The notes under the pieces were generated by a model. It ran no database searches. It was not told the origin of the DNA and was given only the letters and a program-made list of their open reading frames with translations. Source: DASVLX01 sp035552275 (GTDB taxonomy: Bacteria; Actinomycetota; Actinomycetes; Mycobacteriales; Pseudonocardiaceae). From it: 33,983 bases of DNA. The stretch spans positions 1-33,983 of the forward strand of contig DASZLR010000284.1 of assembly GCA_035552275.1 (NCBI GenBank), in the 5' to 3' direction. Made by a program: the position numbers and the translations under genes. Below, one piece after another: positions 20,128-29,743 of the stretch. Every line of letters begins with the position of its first letter. Within the stretch, counting starts at the first letter, position 1.

Positions 20128-21282
20128 ATGTTCGGCTACCACGTTCCCGCGCCCGACCAGGCGATGTTGATTTCCGGAGGGCACCGTGGTCGCGGTGGCA
20201 CCCCGTTCCGGGTGGTCACCGGCCACGGTGCGTTCGTCCTGCCGATGTTCCGCAAGGTCCGCTACCTGACCCTGTCCATGTGCGAGGCCGAGGTCGCCGA
20301 GGCCTGTGTGACCCGGCAGGGCATCGCGTTGAACGTGCGCGCGGTCATCGCGTTCAAGGTCGGCAATGACGAGGAGAGCATCGTCAACGCCGCGCAGCGG
20401 TTCCTGTCCGATCAGGACCAGATGTCGATCCTCACTGGACGGATCTTCGCCGGCCACCTGCGCTCGATCGTCGGTTCGATGACCGTCGAGGACATTGTCA
20501 CCGAACGGCAGAAGCTGGCCAGTGAGGTTCTTGACGGCTCCAAGGAGGAGATGGCCAAGATCGGCCTCACCGTCGACTCGCTGCAGATCCAGTCCATTGA
20601 CGACATGAAGCTCGGTTACATCGCCGCGATGGCCGCGCCGCACAACGCTGCCATCCAGCGCCAGGCCCAGATCGCCCAGGCGCAGGCGAACCAGCAGTCC
20701 GCCCAGGCCGAGCAGGAGTCTCAGCGGAACCAGGCCGAATACGCCCGGCAGACAGCGATCGTGCAGGCGCAGTACAAGGCCGAGGTCGACCGGGCCCAGG
20801 CCGAGGCCTCGCAGGCCGGTCCGCTGGCTCAGGCACAGTCGACCCGTGAGGTCATCGCCATGCAGACCGAGCTTGCCCAACGCCAGGCGGAACTGCGGCA
20901 GCAGCAGTTGGTCGCCGAGGTCGTCAAGCCGGCTGAGGCCGACGCCGAGCGGGTGCGGGTGCTGGCGCAGGCCGACGCCGAGAAGATGCGCATTCAGGCC
21001 GAGGCGGCCGCCTCGAACAACCGGGTCGCCCTGGACCGGATGATCATCGACCAGCTTCCGCAGATCGTCCGGGAAGCGGCGCAGGGCCTGGCCGGCGCCA
21101 ACGTCAACATTCTCAATGGCAGCGACGGTCTCGGTGAGGTCGCGGCCGGCCTGGTCAGCCAGGGCATGGCGATCCTCGATTCGGTCAAGAAGGGCCTCAA
21201 CTCCTCGGACGCGAACGTCGAGGAGCCCAAGCCCGACTCGGCCAACGCCCGCCCCCCGCGCGGGGAGATCACCGGCCGCTGA
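20128..21282 (+). CDS. Flotillin-like SPFH-domain protein
   Basis: Predicted 384-residue membrane-associated scaffold. An SPFH/band-7 domain covers about residues 8-175 (TPFRVVTGHGAFVLPMFRKVRYLTLSM, GIALNVRAVIAFKVG, ERQKLASEV). An alanine/glutamine-rich coiled coil of flotillin type follows at about 180-300 (repeated QAQ, QAE and RQ.EL). The C-terminal 85 residues are less structured. There is no N-terminal transmembrane helix or signal peptide, so membrane binding must be peripheral or through the NfeD partner. ATG 20128 has AGGAG 5-9 bases upstream, and the NfeD stop is 9 bases away, so the two form an operon. Its last 14 bases overlap the end of the convergent peptidase gene. Confidence 0.88.
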   Translation: MFGYHVPAPDQAMLISGGHRGRGGTPFRVVTGHGAFVLPMFRKVRYLTLSMCEAEVAEACVTRQGIALNVRAVIAFKVGNDEESIVNAAQRFLSDQDQMSILTGRIFAGHLRSIVGSMTVEDIVTERQKLASEVLDGSKEEMAKIGLTVDSLQIQSIDDMKLGYIAAMAAPHNAAIQRQAQIAQAQANQQSAQAEQESQRNQAEYARQTAIVQAQYKAEVDRAQAEASQAGPLAQAQSTREVIAMQTELAQRQAELRQQQLVAEVVKPAEADAERVRVLAQADAEKMRIQAEAAASNNRVALDRMIIDQLPQIVREAAQGLAGANVNILNGSDGLGEVAAGLVSQGMAILDSVKKGLNSSDANVEEPKPDSANARPPRGEITGR

Positions 21283-23386
21283 CCGGGCCGTCACCCCCAG
21301 CCGAAAGCGTCTGCCACAGGAACTCGAAGACCAGCGCCCACTTCTCGGCCAGCTGCGCGTTGTCGCTGGCCGCGCCGTGGCCGCCTTCGACGTTCTCGTG
21401 GTACCACACGTCCTGACCCTGTGCACGCATCCGGGCCGCCATCTTGCGGGCGTGCCCGGGATGCACCCGATCGTCCCGAGTGGACGTGATGAACAGGGTC
21501 GGCGGATACCGCACGCCACTGTGGACACTCGCGACATTGTGGTACGGCGAGAACGGTTTCAGATACGCCCAGGTCGCCTCGTCCCGCGGATCGCCGTACT
21601 CGGCCATCCAGGACGCGCCGGCGAGCAGTTCGGGGTAGCGCCGCATGTCCAGCAGCGGCACCTGACAGACGACCGCGCCGAAGCGTTCCGGATGACGGGT
21701 CAGCATGACGCCCATCAGCAGGCCGCCGTTGCTGCCGCCCTGGATGCCCAGTTGAGGCACGGTCGTGATGCCCCGGTCGACCAGGTCGGTGGCGACGGCC
21801 ACGAAGTCCTCGTAGACCTTGTGCCGGTTGACCTTGATCACCGACTGGTGCCAGTCCGGTCCGTACTCGCCGCCGCCGCGAATATTGGCCACCACATAGG
21901 TACCGCCGCGGGCCAGCCAACCCCGGCCGATGGTGCCGCTGTAGCCCGGCGTCAGCGATATCTCGAAGCCGCCGTAGCCGGTGAGCAGGGTGGGAGCCGG
22001 CTCGGTCGCCGGATCGCCGACGACGAAGTACGGAATCCTGGTGCCATCCGCCGAGGTGGCGAACAGTTGGCGGACGGCCAGGCCGTCCGCCGCGAAGAAC
22101 ACCGGGGCCTGGCGCAGCGTCTCGGCGTCCTCGCCGATATGCCCGTAGCGCAGCGTCGCCGGCTGGGTGTAGCCGCTGGACGCCAGAAAGTACTCGTCGC
22201 TGGCGTCCGGATCGGTGTCCACGATGTCGGTGTGCGCCAGCTCCGGCACGCCCGCCAGCGGCTCGGTCCGCCAGCCGTCCGGGCCGGGCGTGAGCACCAG
22301 CAGCCGGCTTCGCACATCGGCCAACACATGCAGCAGCAAGTGCTTGCGCGTCCAGGAGAAGTAGCTCAGCGAGGTGTGCGCGTCCGGGGTGAACAGCACG
22401 TCGTGCCGACGATCGCCGCGCAGATAGTCGGCGAACCGGAACGCGAGCAACACGCCGGCCGGATGGGTCACGCCGGCGACAGTCCACGGCGAGCGCGGCG
22501 TGACCAGCAGCCATTCTCGGTGCGCGCTCAACTCGGCATCCTCGGGCACATCGACGCGCACCAGCCCGCTGTCCTCGGTGCGAAGATAGCGTTCGCTGCG
22601 GTAGAAATCGATGCTCCGGCCGACGAAATCGCGTTCATACCCTTCGGTCGGGTCGTGGTACGCGTAGCTCGAAACGTCGTCAGGCTTCCCTTCGAAGATG
22701 GTTTCCGCGTCATCGACAGGGGTTCCCCGGCGCCATTCCTTGACAATGCGCGGATAGCCGGATGACGTCAGTGAACCTGGCCCGAAATCGGTGCCGACGT
22801 AGATTCGGTCGATATCGATCCAACCGACCTGGCTCTTGGCTTCCGGCAGGCTGAAACCGCCGTCCACGAAACGGCGATCCACCAGGTCGAACTCCCGAAC
22901 GACGGTGGCGTCCGCGCCGCCCCGGGACAGCTCGACCAGCGCCCGGCGGCAGTCCGGGCGCAGCACTCTGGCGCCTTCCCACACCCAGTTCTCGTCCTCG
23001 GCGGTAGCGAGCGTGTCGATATCCAGCAACAGCTGCCAATCCGGCCGAGACTTTCGATATTCGTCCAGCGTGGTGCGCCGCCACCGGCCCCGCGGATGTT
23101 CGGCGTCTCGCCAGAAATTGTAGAGATAGTCGCCGCGCCGGGTCACATAGGGAATTCGATCGTCGGCGTCGAGCACCGCGCGGATTTCCGCGCGCAGCCG
23201 GTCGAACCGCGCCGTGCCGAGCCGACTGACCGTCTCCGCGTTGCGATCCCGCACCCAGCCCAGCGCGGTGTCCCCGGTGACATCCTCCAACCAGCGGAAC
23301 GGATCGTCGTCCGCCGTGGCGTCCTCGTTGTCGCGGCTCTTGTTGTCGCCAGTGCCCGCTGTGCCGACATCGCCCACAGTGCTCAT
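21269..23386 (-). CDS. Prolyl oligopeptidase family serine peptidase (S9A)
   Basis: Predicted 705-residue cytoplasmic serine peptidase. Residues about 30-75 begin the peptidase N-terminal part (DPFRWLEDVTGDTALGWVRD), a beta-propeller spans about 75-425, and the hydrolase domain covers about 430-700. The catalytic triad is S552 in GIQGGSNGGLL, Asp638 or 639 in STRDDRVHP, and H670 in EGGHGA. GGGEYGPDWHQ (504-514) is typical of S9A. It should cleave short peptides after proline, as an oligopeptidase rather than a proteinase. ATG 23386 begins a 27-residue acidic low-complexity lead. No signal peptide is visible. The end overlaps the SPFH gene by 14 bases. Confidence 0.93.
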   Translation of the reverse strand: MSTVGDVGTAGTGDNKSRDNEDATADDDPFRWLEDVTGDTALGWVRDRNAETVSRLGTARFDRLRAEIRAVLDADDRIPYVTRRGDYLYNFWRDAEHPRGRWRRTTLDEYRKSRPDWQLLLDIDTLATAEDENWVWEGARVLRPDCRRALVELSRGGADATVVREFDLVDRRFVDGGFSLPEAKSQVGWIDIDRIYVGTDFGPGSLTSSGYPRIVKEWRRGTPVDDAETIFEGKPDDVSSYAYHDPTEGYERDFVGRSIDFYRSERYLRTEDSGLVRVDVPEDAELSAHREWLLVTPRSPWTVAGVTHPAGVLLAFRFADYLRGDRRHDVLFTPDAHTSLSYFSWTRKHLLLHVLADVRSRLLVLTPGPDGWRTEPLAGVPELAHTDIVDTDPDASDEYFLASSGYTQPATLRYGHIGEDAETLRQAPVFFAADGLAVRQLFATSADGTRIPYFVVGDPATEPAPTLLTGYGGFEISLTPGYSGTIGRGWLARGGTYVVANIRGGGEYGPDWHQSVIKVNRHKVYEDFVAVATDLVDRGITTVPQLGIQGGSNGGLLMGVMLTRHPERFGAVVCQVPLLDMRRYPELLAGASWMAEYGDPRDEATWAYLKPFSPYHNVASVHSGVRYPPTLFITSTRDDRVHPGHARKMAARMRAQGQDVWYHENVEGGHGAASDNAQLAEKWALVFEFLWQTLSAGGDGPVSGR

Positions 23387-23411
23387 GACCCGAGTCTGCC
23401 GGTTCGCCGCC

Positions 23412-24071
23412 TCAGCCGTCGACCAGCCCGGTCCGGTACGCGTAGGCGACCGCCTGGGCGCGGTCGCGCAGACCGGCCTTGGCGAAGAGGTGGTTCACAT
23501 GGGTCTTGACGGTCGCCTCGCTGACCACCAGCCGCCGGGCGATCTCGGTGTTGGACAGCCCGGCCGCGATCAGCCGCAGCACCTCGATCTCGCGGGTGGT
23601 CAGGCCCTCGGCCAACTCGTCGCCGCGCGCGGCGGGCCGCAGTCCCTGCGTCGCCACTTCGATCAATCGCTGCTGGACATGTCCGTCCAGGGTCGCCTGA
23701 CCGGCCGCGGCGGCGTGCAGGGCCCGCGCGATGGATTCGGCGTCGGCGTCCTTGGTGAGAAAACCGCGGGCGCCGGCCTGCAACGCGGCCAGCACCGAGT
23801 CGTCGTCGGCGTAGGTGGTCAGCACGACAACGGCGGTGTCCGGGACCTCCTCGCGGATCTGCCGGGTGGCCGACACCCCGTCGCAGCGGGGCATCCGCAG
23901 GTCGATCAGCAACACGTCGGGCCGGTGCTCGGCGACCACCCGCAACGCGTCCACGCCGTCCTCGGCCGCACCGACGACTTCAATGCCGGGCAACAGACCG
24001 AGCAGCGTGACCAGGCCCTCGCGGACCACGGTCTGGTCATCGGCCACTACGACGCGGAGGGTTTCGCTCAC
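23412..24071 (-). CDS. NarL/LuxR-family response regulator
   Basis: Predicted 219-residue DNA-binding response regulator. The receiver domain (about 4-122) has acidic D11-D12, phospho-acceptor D57 (LLIDLRMP), a Thr in VVVLTTYAD and Lys in FLTKDAD. The LuxR-type helix-turn-helix is near the C-terminus (LTTREIEVLRLIAAGLSNTE, VSEATVKTHVNHLFAKAGLRDR). GTG 24071 overlaps the kinase stop codon (GTGA), so the pair is translationally coupled and should work together. A start at 24101 would place 10 unconserved residues inside the kinase gene. Target genes are unknown. Confidence 0.93.
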   Translation of the reverse strand: MSETLRVVVADDQTVVREGLVTLLGLLPGIEVVGAAEDGVDALRVVAEHRPDVLLIDLRMPRCDGVSATRQIREEVPDTAVVVLTTYADDDSVLAALQAGARGFLTKDADAESIARALHAAAAGQATLDGHVQQRLIEVATQGLRPAARGDELAEGLTTREIEVLRLIAAGLSNTEIARRLVVSEATVKTHVNHLFAKAGLRDRAQAVAYAYRTGLVDG

Positions 24072-25438
24072 GGTGTGGATACAACCAGACGGACCCGCCA
24101 ACCGTCATCCACCGGTCCCACCGCCACCTCGGCGCCGATCAGCTCGGCCCGCTCCCGGATGCCGGCCAGCCCGAACCCGGCCGGTGTGCTGGGTGCGGTC
24201 GGCGCCAGAGGCTGGCCCGGCCGGTCGAGTACCACCAGTTCGACATCCGAATCGCGATAGCTCAGCTCGACCAGCACCGGTGCGCCGGGAGCGTGCTTGC
24301 GGGCGTTGCTCAGCGATTCCTGGGCGGTTCGGAACAGGGCCGTCTCAACCGGTTCGGGCAGTGCTCGTTCAGTTCCGCGCACGGTCAGCTCGGCTGCGGT
24401 GCCGGTAGCCAACCGGGCCTCGGCCACCAGATCGGCGATGGCGCGGCGCAGCGGCACCGGGTCCTCGCGCAGCGCGGTCACCGCCCGCCGAGCTTCGGCG
24501 AGGCCCTCGGCGGCCAGCCGCCGCGCTCGGTCGATCTGGTCCAGCGCGGTCGGGCTGGCGTTCTCCTTCGCCAACATCAGCCGCGCCCCCTGCAAATTCA
24601 GCGACAGCGCGGACAGCGAATGCGCGAGCACGTCGTGGATCTCCCGGGCGATCCGGGTCCGTTCGGCCAGCGCCGCCGCCCGCGCGTGTTCCTCGCGCGC
24701 CGCCTGTTCCCTGGCCAGCGCCAGTTCCACCTGTTCCAGCCGGATCTCGCGATCCCGCCGGACGATTCCGCCCATGGCCAGGGCCAGCATGATCGCCAGC
24801 GCGGCGAGCATCCCGACCCAGTCGGTGTGGGTGGCGGTCAACAGCGCGATGATGGACAGCCCGGCCGCGGCGATCACGATCGCCGCAGCCCTCGGCGGAT
24901 AGCGTCGGGCAGCCATGCCGGCGGCGATGTAGGGCACCGCGATGACCCAGCTCTGCACGGCCGCGATGCCCAGCAGCGCGGTGCAGGCGCAGACCGTCAC
25001 CAGACTCGCCGGCGCCAACCAACCGCGCGATCTCGGCCGGGTGATCAACACGGTGCTGGCGGCGATGGTGAGGATCGCCAGTGCACACACCATGCCGAAG
25101 CCGCCGGTAATCGAGTAGGTGCCCCGATACGTGCCGAGAATGCCGATCGCCATCGCGATCGGAACGAAGTCACCCCACCGCCTGATGACGAAGATCTCGT
25201 CCAGCACCCGTTGCGCGCGACTTGACCGCCGACCGGTCGGCAACCGCGCGCGGTTGTCCGCGGGCACGTCCTCGTGCGGCACGCCTGATGGGGCGCGTCC
25301 GCTCGGTCCTGTCGTCGCGGCCACTCTTCCCGAGTCCTCAGTGTCGATTATGTCGATGGCGTCGATGATCTCAGCGATCTCAGCGATGTCGGCGGGTTCC
25401 GTATTCGCAAGCATGCGCCATCCGTGCCCCGGTGTCAT
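24068..25438 (-). CDS. NarL-type sensor histidine kinase
   Basis: Predicted 456-residue membrane kinase. Residues 1-85 are cytoplasmic and acidic to polar, with a repetitive Ile/Asp/Glu-rich part (DIAEIAEIIDAIDIID). Five or six transmembrane helices follow (about 91-225), then a coiled coil, the HisKA_3 H-box with H268 (RIAREIHDVLAHSLSALSL), the N-box (ESLSNARKHAPG, about 365-376) and G2 (GFGLAGIRERAEL). The G1 region reads VLDRPGQPLAP instead of the usual D-(D/N)-G-x-G, a small departure. ATG 25438 has CGAGGG just upstream; ATG 25414 is an alternative start. No extracellular sensor domain is seen, so the signal is probably sensed within the membrane. Confidence 0.9.
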   Translation of the reverse strand: MTPGHGWRMLANTEPADIAEIAEIIDAIDIIDTEDSGRVAATTGPSGRAPSGVPHEDVPADNRARLPTGRRSSRAQRVLDEIFVIRRWGDFVPIAMAIGILGTYRGTYSITGGFGMVCALAILTIAASTVLITRPRSRGWLAPASLVTVCACTALLGIAAVQSWVIAVPYIAAGMAARRYPPRAAAIVIAAAGLSIIALLTATHTDWVGMLAALAIMLALAMGGIVRRDREIRLEQVELALAREQAAREEHARAAALAERTRIAREIHDVLAHSLSALSLNLQGARLMLAKENASPTALDQIDRARRLAAEGLAEARRAVTALREDPVPLRRAIADLVAEARLATGTAAELTVRGTERALPEPVETALFRTAQESLSNARKHAPGAPVLVELSYRDSDVELVVLDRPGQPLAPTAPSTPAGFGLAGIRERAELIGAEVAVGPVDDGWRVRLVVSTP

Positions 25439-25518
25439 CGACCCTCGGGTGGTTCCTCGGCTCCAACCCGGGCTTGAGGGGACGCATCATACCGGGTGGC
25501 CCCCAGAAGCCGGTTGAG

Positions 25519-25546
25519 TTGTCCACAACGGACGAAACTATCCACA
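25519..25546 (+). promoter_or_regulatory. Two DnaA boxes upstream of DUF4192 gene
   Basis: TTGTCCACA (25519-25527) is an exact actinobacterial DnaA box. CTATCCACA (25538-25546) differs by one base from TTATCCACA. Same orientation, 19 bases start to start, in the divergent region between the kinase gene and the DUF4192 gene. Confidence 0.5.
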
Positions 25547-25597
25547 GGGGAGGCAGGAGGTTCGGACAATCCTTTGACAGTCGGCGATCGTGGAGGC

Positions 25598-26674
25598 ATG
25601 ACAACTCCAACGCACACCGACGTCACCATCACAGCACCCGGCGATCTGGTCGCCGCCTTGCCCTATCTACTCGGCTTCCATCCGGTCGACTCGCTGATCG
25701 TGCTGGGCCAGCGCGGCACCGGCACGGAGCTCGGCCTCGCACTGCGGGTGGACCTGCCACCACCGCCCGGTCGAGCCAGCGAAGTCGCCGAGCAACTGGT
25801 CGTCCCGCTGGTCCAGCAGTCCACCGGCGCCGTCACCCTGATCGCGATCGGCCACGGCGATCTCACCGCGGGCCGGGACGACGATCCGCCGTACCGGGAC
25901 GTGCTCGACACGTTCACCGCCGTGTTCACCGAAGCCGGCCTGCCGGTGGCGCACCGGCTGTGGTCGCCGGCGACGGCCGAAGGCGCCCGCTGGCGATGCT
26001 ATGACGAGCCGGGCTGTGACGGCGTCACACCGGACCCGGCCAGCACGCCCATGGCCGCCGCCGCGGTCGTGGCGGGCGCGGTGACCTACCAGCGCCGGGA
26101 GGACATCGCGGCCACCCTCACCCCGGATGACGACGAGACCCTGGCCCGGCGAGCCGTGTTGCTCCGCCGCGCCAGCGAGACCACCGAGCCAGGCAGCGAG
26201 TCCGGCAGCGAGTCCGGCGCCGAGCACTGGACCCGTTCGGCGCAGCGTTTCGCCACGGTGCTGGCGGCGGTCAGCCGCGCCGGCTGCCGGCTCAAAGTCG
26301 AGCTGACCGACGAGGACGTCGTCGCCCTGATCGGCGCGCTGTCCGACCGCTATGTGCGGGAGGCGTGCCTGCGGTTCGACGATCTTGAAGACGAAGCCGC
26401 GGCGCAACGGCTGTGGACGGCGCTGGTTCGCGCCACCCCAGCGCCGGAGCGAGCCGATCCGGCCTGCCTGCTCGCGATCACCGCGTACCTCCGTGGCAAC
26501 GGCGTGCTCGCCGGTCTGGCGTTGGACGTCGCCGAGAAGGCGCACCCAGGGCACGTGCTGGCGATGTTGTTGCGCAGTGCCCTGGTCACCGGTATGCCGC
26601 CGGAACAACTCGAGGAAGTCACCATCCGCGCGGCCAAGGCCGCCCGGCCACTGTTCGCCGAGGAGCCCCGATGA
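25598..26674 (+). CDS. DUF4192 domain protein
   Basis: Predicted 358-residue cytoplasmic protein of the actinobacterial DUF4192 family, of unknown function. Family hallmarks are the N-terminal segment DLVAALPYLLGFHPVDSLIVL, the strand LALRVDLP, the H-x-L-W-S (HRLWSP) region, and GNGVLAGLALDVAEKAHPGHVLAMLLRSAL near the end. No catalytic motif or membrane helix is seen. ATG 25598 is chosen because the conserved domain starts right after it; the GGAGG upstream has only one base of spacing, which is unusual. A small in-frame repeat (GGCAGCGAGTCC twice, 26192-26215) gives GSESGSES in a surface loop. Two DnaA boxes lie upstream. Confidence 0.88.
   Translation: MTTPTHTDVTITAPGDLVAALPYLLGFHPVDSLIVLGQRGTGTELGLALRVDLPPPPGRASEVAEQLVVPLVQQSTGAVTLIAIGHGDLTAGRDDDPPYRDVLDTFTAVFTEAGLPVAHRLWSPATAEGARWRCYDEPGCDGVTPDPASTPMAAAAVVAGAVTYQRREDIAATLTPDDDETLARRAVLLRRASETTEPGSESGSESGAEHWTRSAQRFATVLAAVSRAGCRLKVELTDEDVVALIGALSDRYVREACLRFDDLEDEAAAQRLWTALVRATPAPERADPACLLAITAYLRGNGVLAGLALDVAEKAHPGHVLAMLLRSALVTGMPPEQLEEVTIRAAKAARPLFAEEPR
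26192..26215 (+). repeat. 12-bp tandem repeat in DUF4192 gene
   Basis: GGCAGCGAGTCC is repeated exactly at 26192-26203 and 26204-26215, coding for GSES twice in an acidic loop. Confidence 0.85.
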
Positions 26675-26703
26675 TCACCAACCAGATCCCGCGTGCCGGG
26701 CTG

Positions 26704-27666
26704 TCAGGAACCCGCTCGGGCCTGGGTGAAGTCCCAGGCGTCGCGCACGATGCCCGCCAGGTCCGCGCGCAGTGGCTGCCATCCCAGCTCGCGCTGGGCC
26801 CGCTCACTGGAGGCGACCAGCACGGCCGGGTCGCCGGCTCGGCGGTCCGCCACCAGGGCCGGAATGTCGTGCCCGGTCACCACCCGGCAGGTGTCGATCA
26901 CCTGCCGCACCGAGAAACCCGTGCCGTTGCCCAGGTTGTAGATCCGGTGCGCGTTCGGCGTGGCGTGCCGCAGAGCCAGCAGATGGGCGTCGGCCAGGTC
27001 GGTGACGTGGATGTAGTCCCGGACGCAGGTGCCGTCGTCGGTCGGGTAGTCCTCGCCGTAGATCTGCACCTTGTCCCGCAGTCCCAGCGCCACCTGCAAC
27101 ACGATCGGGATCAGGTGCGTCTCGGTGGTGTGCCGCTCGCCGAACCGGCCGTGCGCGCCGGCCACGTTGAAGTAGCGCAGGCTGACCGCGGCCAGCCCAT
27201 GCGCCGCCGCGTACGAGGTGATCGCGTGGTCGATGGCCAGTTTGGTGGCGCCGTAGGTGTTGGTTGGCCGGGTCGGGGAGGTCTCGGTGATCGGCACATC
27301 GTCGGGCTCGCCATAGGTGGCGGCGGTGGACGAGAAAACCAGCCGGGGCGTCTCGTGCCGGCGGATCGCGTCCAGCAGCCGCAGCGAGGTGACCGCGTTG
27401 CCCTGCCAGTATTTCGCCGGATCCGCCATCGACTCGCCGACCAGCGACTTGGCCGCGAAGTGCAGCACCCCGTCGAAGCCTTCGGCCAGCACCGAATCCG
27501 CCACCTCGGCGATGTCGCCGCGCACCAACCGGCAGCCCTCCGGCACCGCGTCGACGTGCCCGGTGGACAGGTCGTCGACCACCACCACTTCATGGCCGGC
27601 CTCCAGCAACCGGGCCGCGCACACGCTGCCGATGTATCCGGCGCCTCCGGTGACGAGCAGTTTCAC
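26704..27666 (-). CDS. galE: UDP-glucose 4-epimerase GalE
   Basis: Interconverts UDP-galactose and UDP-glucose using bound NAD, for galactose use and for galactose-containing cell-wall glycans. The 320-residue short-chain dehydrogenase-type protein has the NAD motif GGAGYIG (7-13), the catalytic S/T region FSSTAATYG (111-119) and Y138-x3-K142 (TYGATK). RYFNVAGA and the C-terminal IYNLGNGTGFSVRQVI are typical of GalE. GTG 27666 has AGGCGAGG about 6-13 bases upstream. The galK stop is only 21 bases before it, so galK and galE are cotranscribed. It is convergent with the DUF4192 gene, 29 bases away. Confidence 0.95.
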   Translation of the reverse strand: MKLLVTGGAGYIGSVCAARLLEAGHEVVVVDDLSTGHVDAVPEGCRLVRGDIAEVADSVLAEGFDGVLHFAAKSLVGESMADPAKYWQGNAVTSLRLLDAIRRHETPRLVFSSTAATYGEPDDVPITETSPTRPTNTYGATKLAIDHAITSYAAAHGLAAVSLRYFNVAGAHGRFGERHTTETHLIPIVLQVALGLRDKVQIYGEDYPTDDGTCVRDYIHVTDLADAHLLALRHATPNAHRIYNLGNGTGFSVRQVIDTCRVVTGHDIPALVADRRAGDPAVLVASSERAQRELGWQPLRADLAGIVRDAWDFTQARAGS

Positions 27667-27687
27667 CGCGTTCCTCGCCTTTCTCCG

Positions 27688-28887
<1,200 letters not shown>

Positions 28888-28919
28888 TCATCCGAAATAG
28901 CGAGCTCCACAGCGGACGG

Positions 28920-28940
28920 GTCGCCGGGCATGTCGGCGAC
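28920..28940. terminator. Small hairpin between ideR and galK
   Basis: GTCGCCG (28920-28926) and CGGCGAC (28934-28940) form a 7-bp stem with a 7-base loop in the 75-base gap. It may be an attenuator or partial terminator; no T-run is present. Confidence 0.35.
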
Positions 28941-28962
28941 AGTGCTCGGTGACGCCGGGCCG

Positions 28963-29658
28963 CTACCGGCCGTGCACCAGTACGGCATGCGCCACCGAGG
29001 TCCGCAACCGGGCGGCGGACCCGCCCGAGCGCACCTCGACCAGCCCGCCGCCGTCAATCAGCGGCGCGACCTCGACGGTGCCTCCGGGCACCACCCCGGC
29101 GGCCTTGAGCTCGGTCATCAGCCCGGTGTCCAGCTGCACATGCTCGGCGATCCGACGGATCTCCACCTTGCCGCCGCCCCGCCGGGCCACCTCGTCCACC
29201 CGCACCAGGCCCGGCTCGGCCGGCGGAGCCGGATCGCCCTCGCCGAGCTTGTCCAGACCGGGAATCGGGTTGCCGTAGGGAGAAGTCGTCGGATGGCCGA
29301 GCAGCCGCACCAGCTTGCGTTCCACCGCCTCGCTCATCACGTGCTCCCAGCGGCAGGCCTCGCTGTGCACCTGCTCCCATTCCAGGCCGATCACGTCGAC
29401 CAGCAGGCGCTCGGCGAGGCGGTGCTTGCGCATCACCGCGATGGCCACGGAACGGCCGTGGTCGGTCAGCTCCAGGTGGCGATCGTCGGCGACGATCAGC
29501 AGCCCGTCCCGCTCCATCCGGGCCACCGTCTGGCTCACGGTCGGGCCGCTTTGGCCAAGCCGCTCGGCGATGCGGGCGCGCAACGGCACGACACCCTCTT
29601 CCTCCAGCTCATAAATCGTGCGGAGGTACATCTCGGTGGTGTCGATGAGATCGTTCAC
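28963..29658 (-). CDS. ideR: Iron-dependent repressor IdeR/DtxR
   Basis: Iron-activated repressor of iron-uptake and siderophore genes. The 231-residue protein is very close to mycobacterial IdeR: it starts VNDLIDTTEMYLRTIYELEE and has the helix-turn-helix ARIAERLGQSGPTVSQTVAR. Metal ligands are present: M10, H79 and E83 region (MRKHRLAERLL), H98 (VHSEAC), C102, E105 and H106 (EACRWEH). The C-terminal SH3-like domain follows at about 150-230. GTG 29658 matches the known IdeR start and has GAGAAGGGA 5-6 bases upstream. Linkage of a DtxR/IdeR gene to galE is also known in corynebacteria; here galK lies between them. Confidence 0.95.
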   Translation of the reverse strand: MNDLIDTTEMYLRTIYELEEEGVVPLRARIAERLGQSGPTVSQTVARMERDGLLIVADDRHLELTDHGRSVAIAVMRKHRLAERLLVDVIGLEWEQVHSEACRWEHVMSEAVERKLVRLLGHPTTSPYGNPIPGLDKLGEGDPAPPAEPGLVRVDEVARRGGGKVEIRRIAEHVQLDTGLMTELKAAGVVPGGTVEVAPLIDGGGLVEVRSGGSAARLRTSVAHAVLVHGR

Positions 29659-29730
29659 GCGAATCCCTTCTCCGATCGCCATGGTAGTCGCCCGCACCGA
29701 CACGGTATGTGGGTCTGCGGCAGGTCCAGG

Positions 29731-29736
29731 CAAGAT
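29731..29736 (+). promoter_or_regulatory. Possible -10 of the sulfurtransferase gene
   Basis: CAAGAT ends 7 bases before GTG 29744, in the 85-base gap to the divergent ideR. It is a weaker fit to TANNNT than the other leaderless candidates in the window. Confidence 0.3.
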
Positions 29737-29743
29737 ATCGCCT

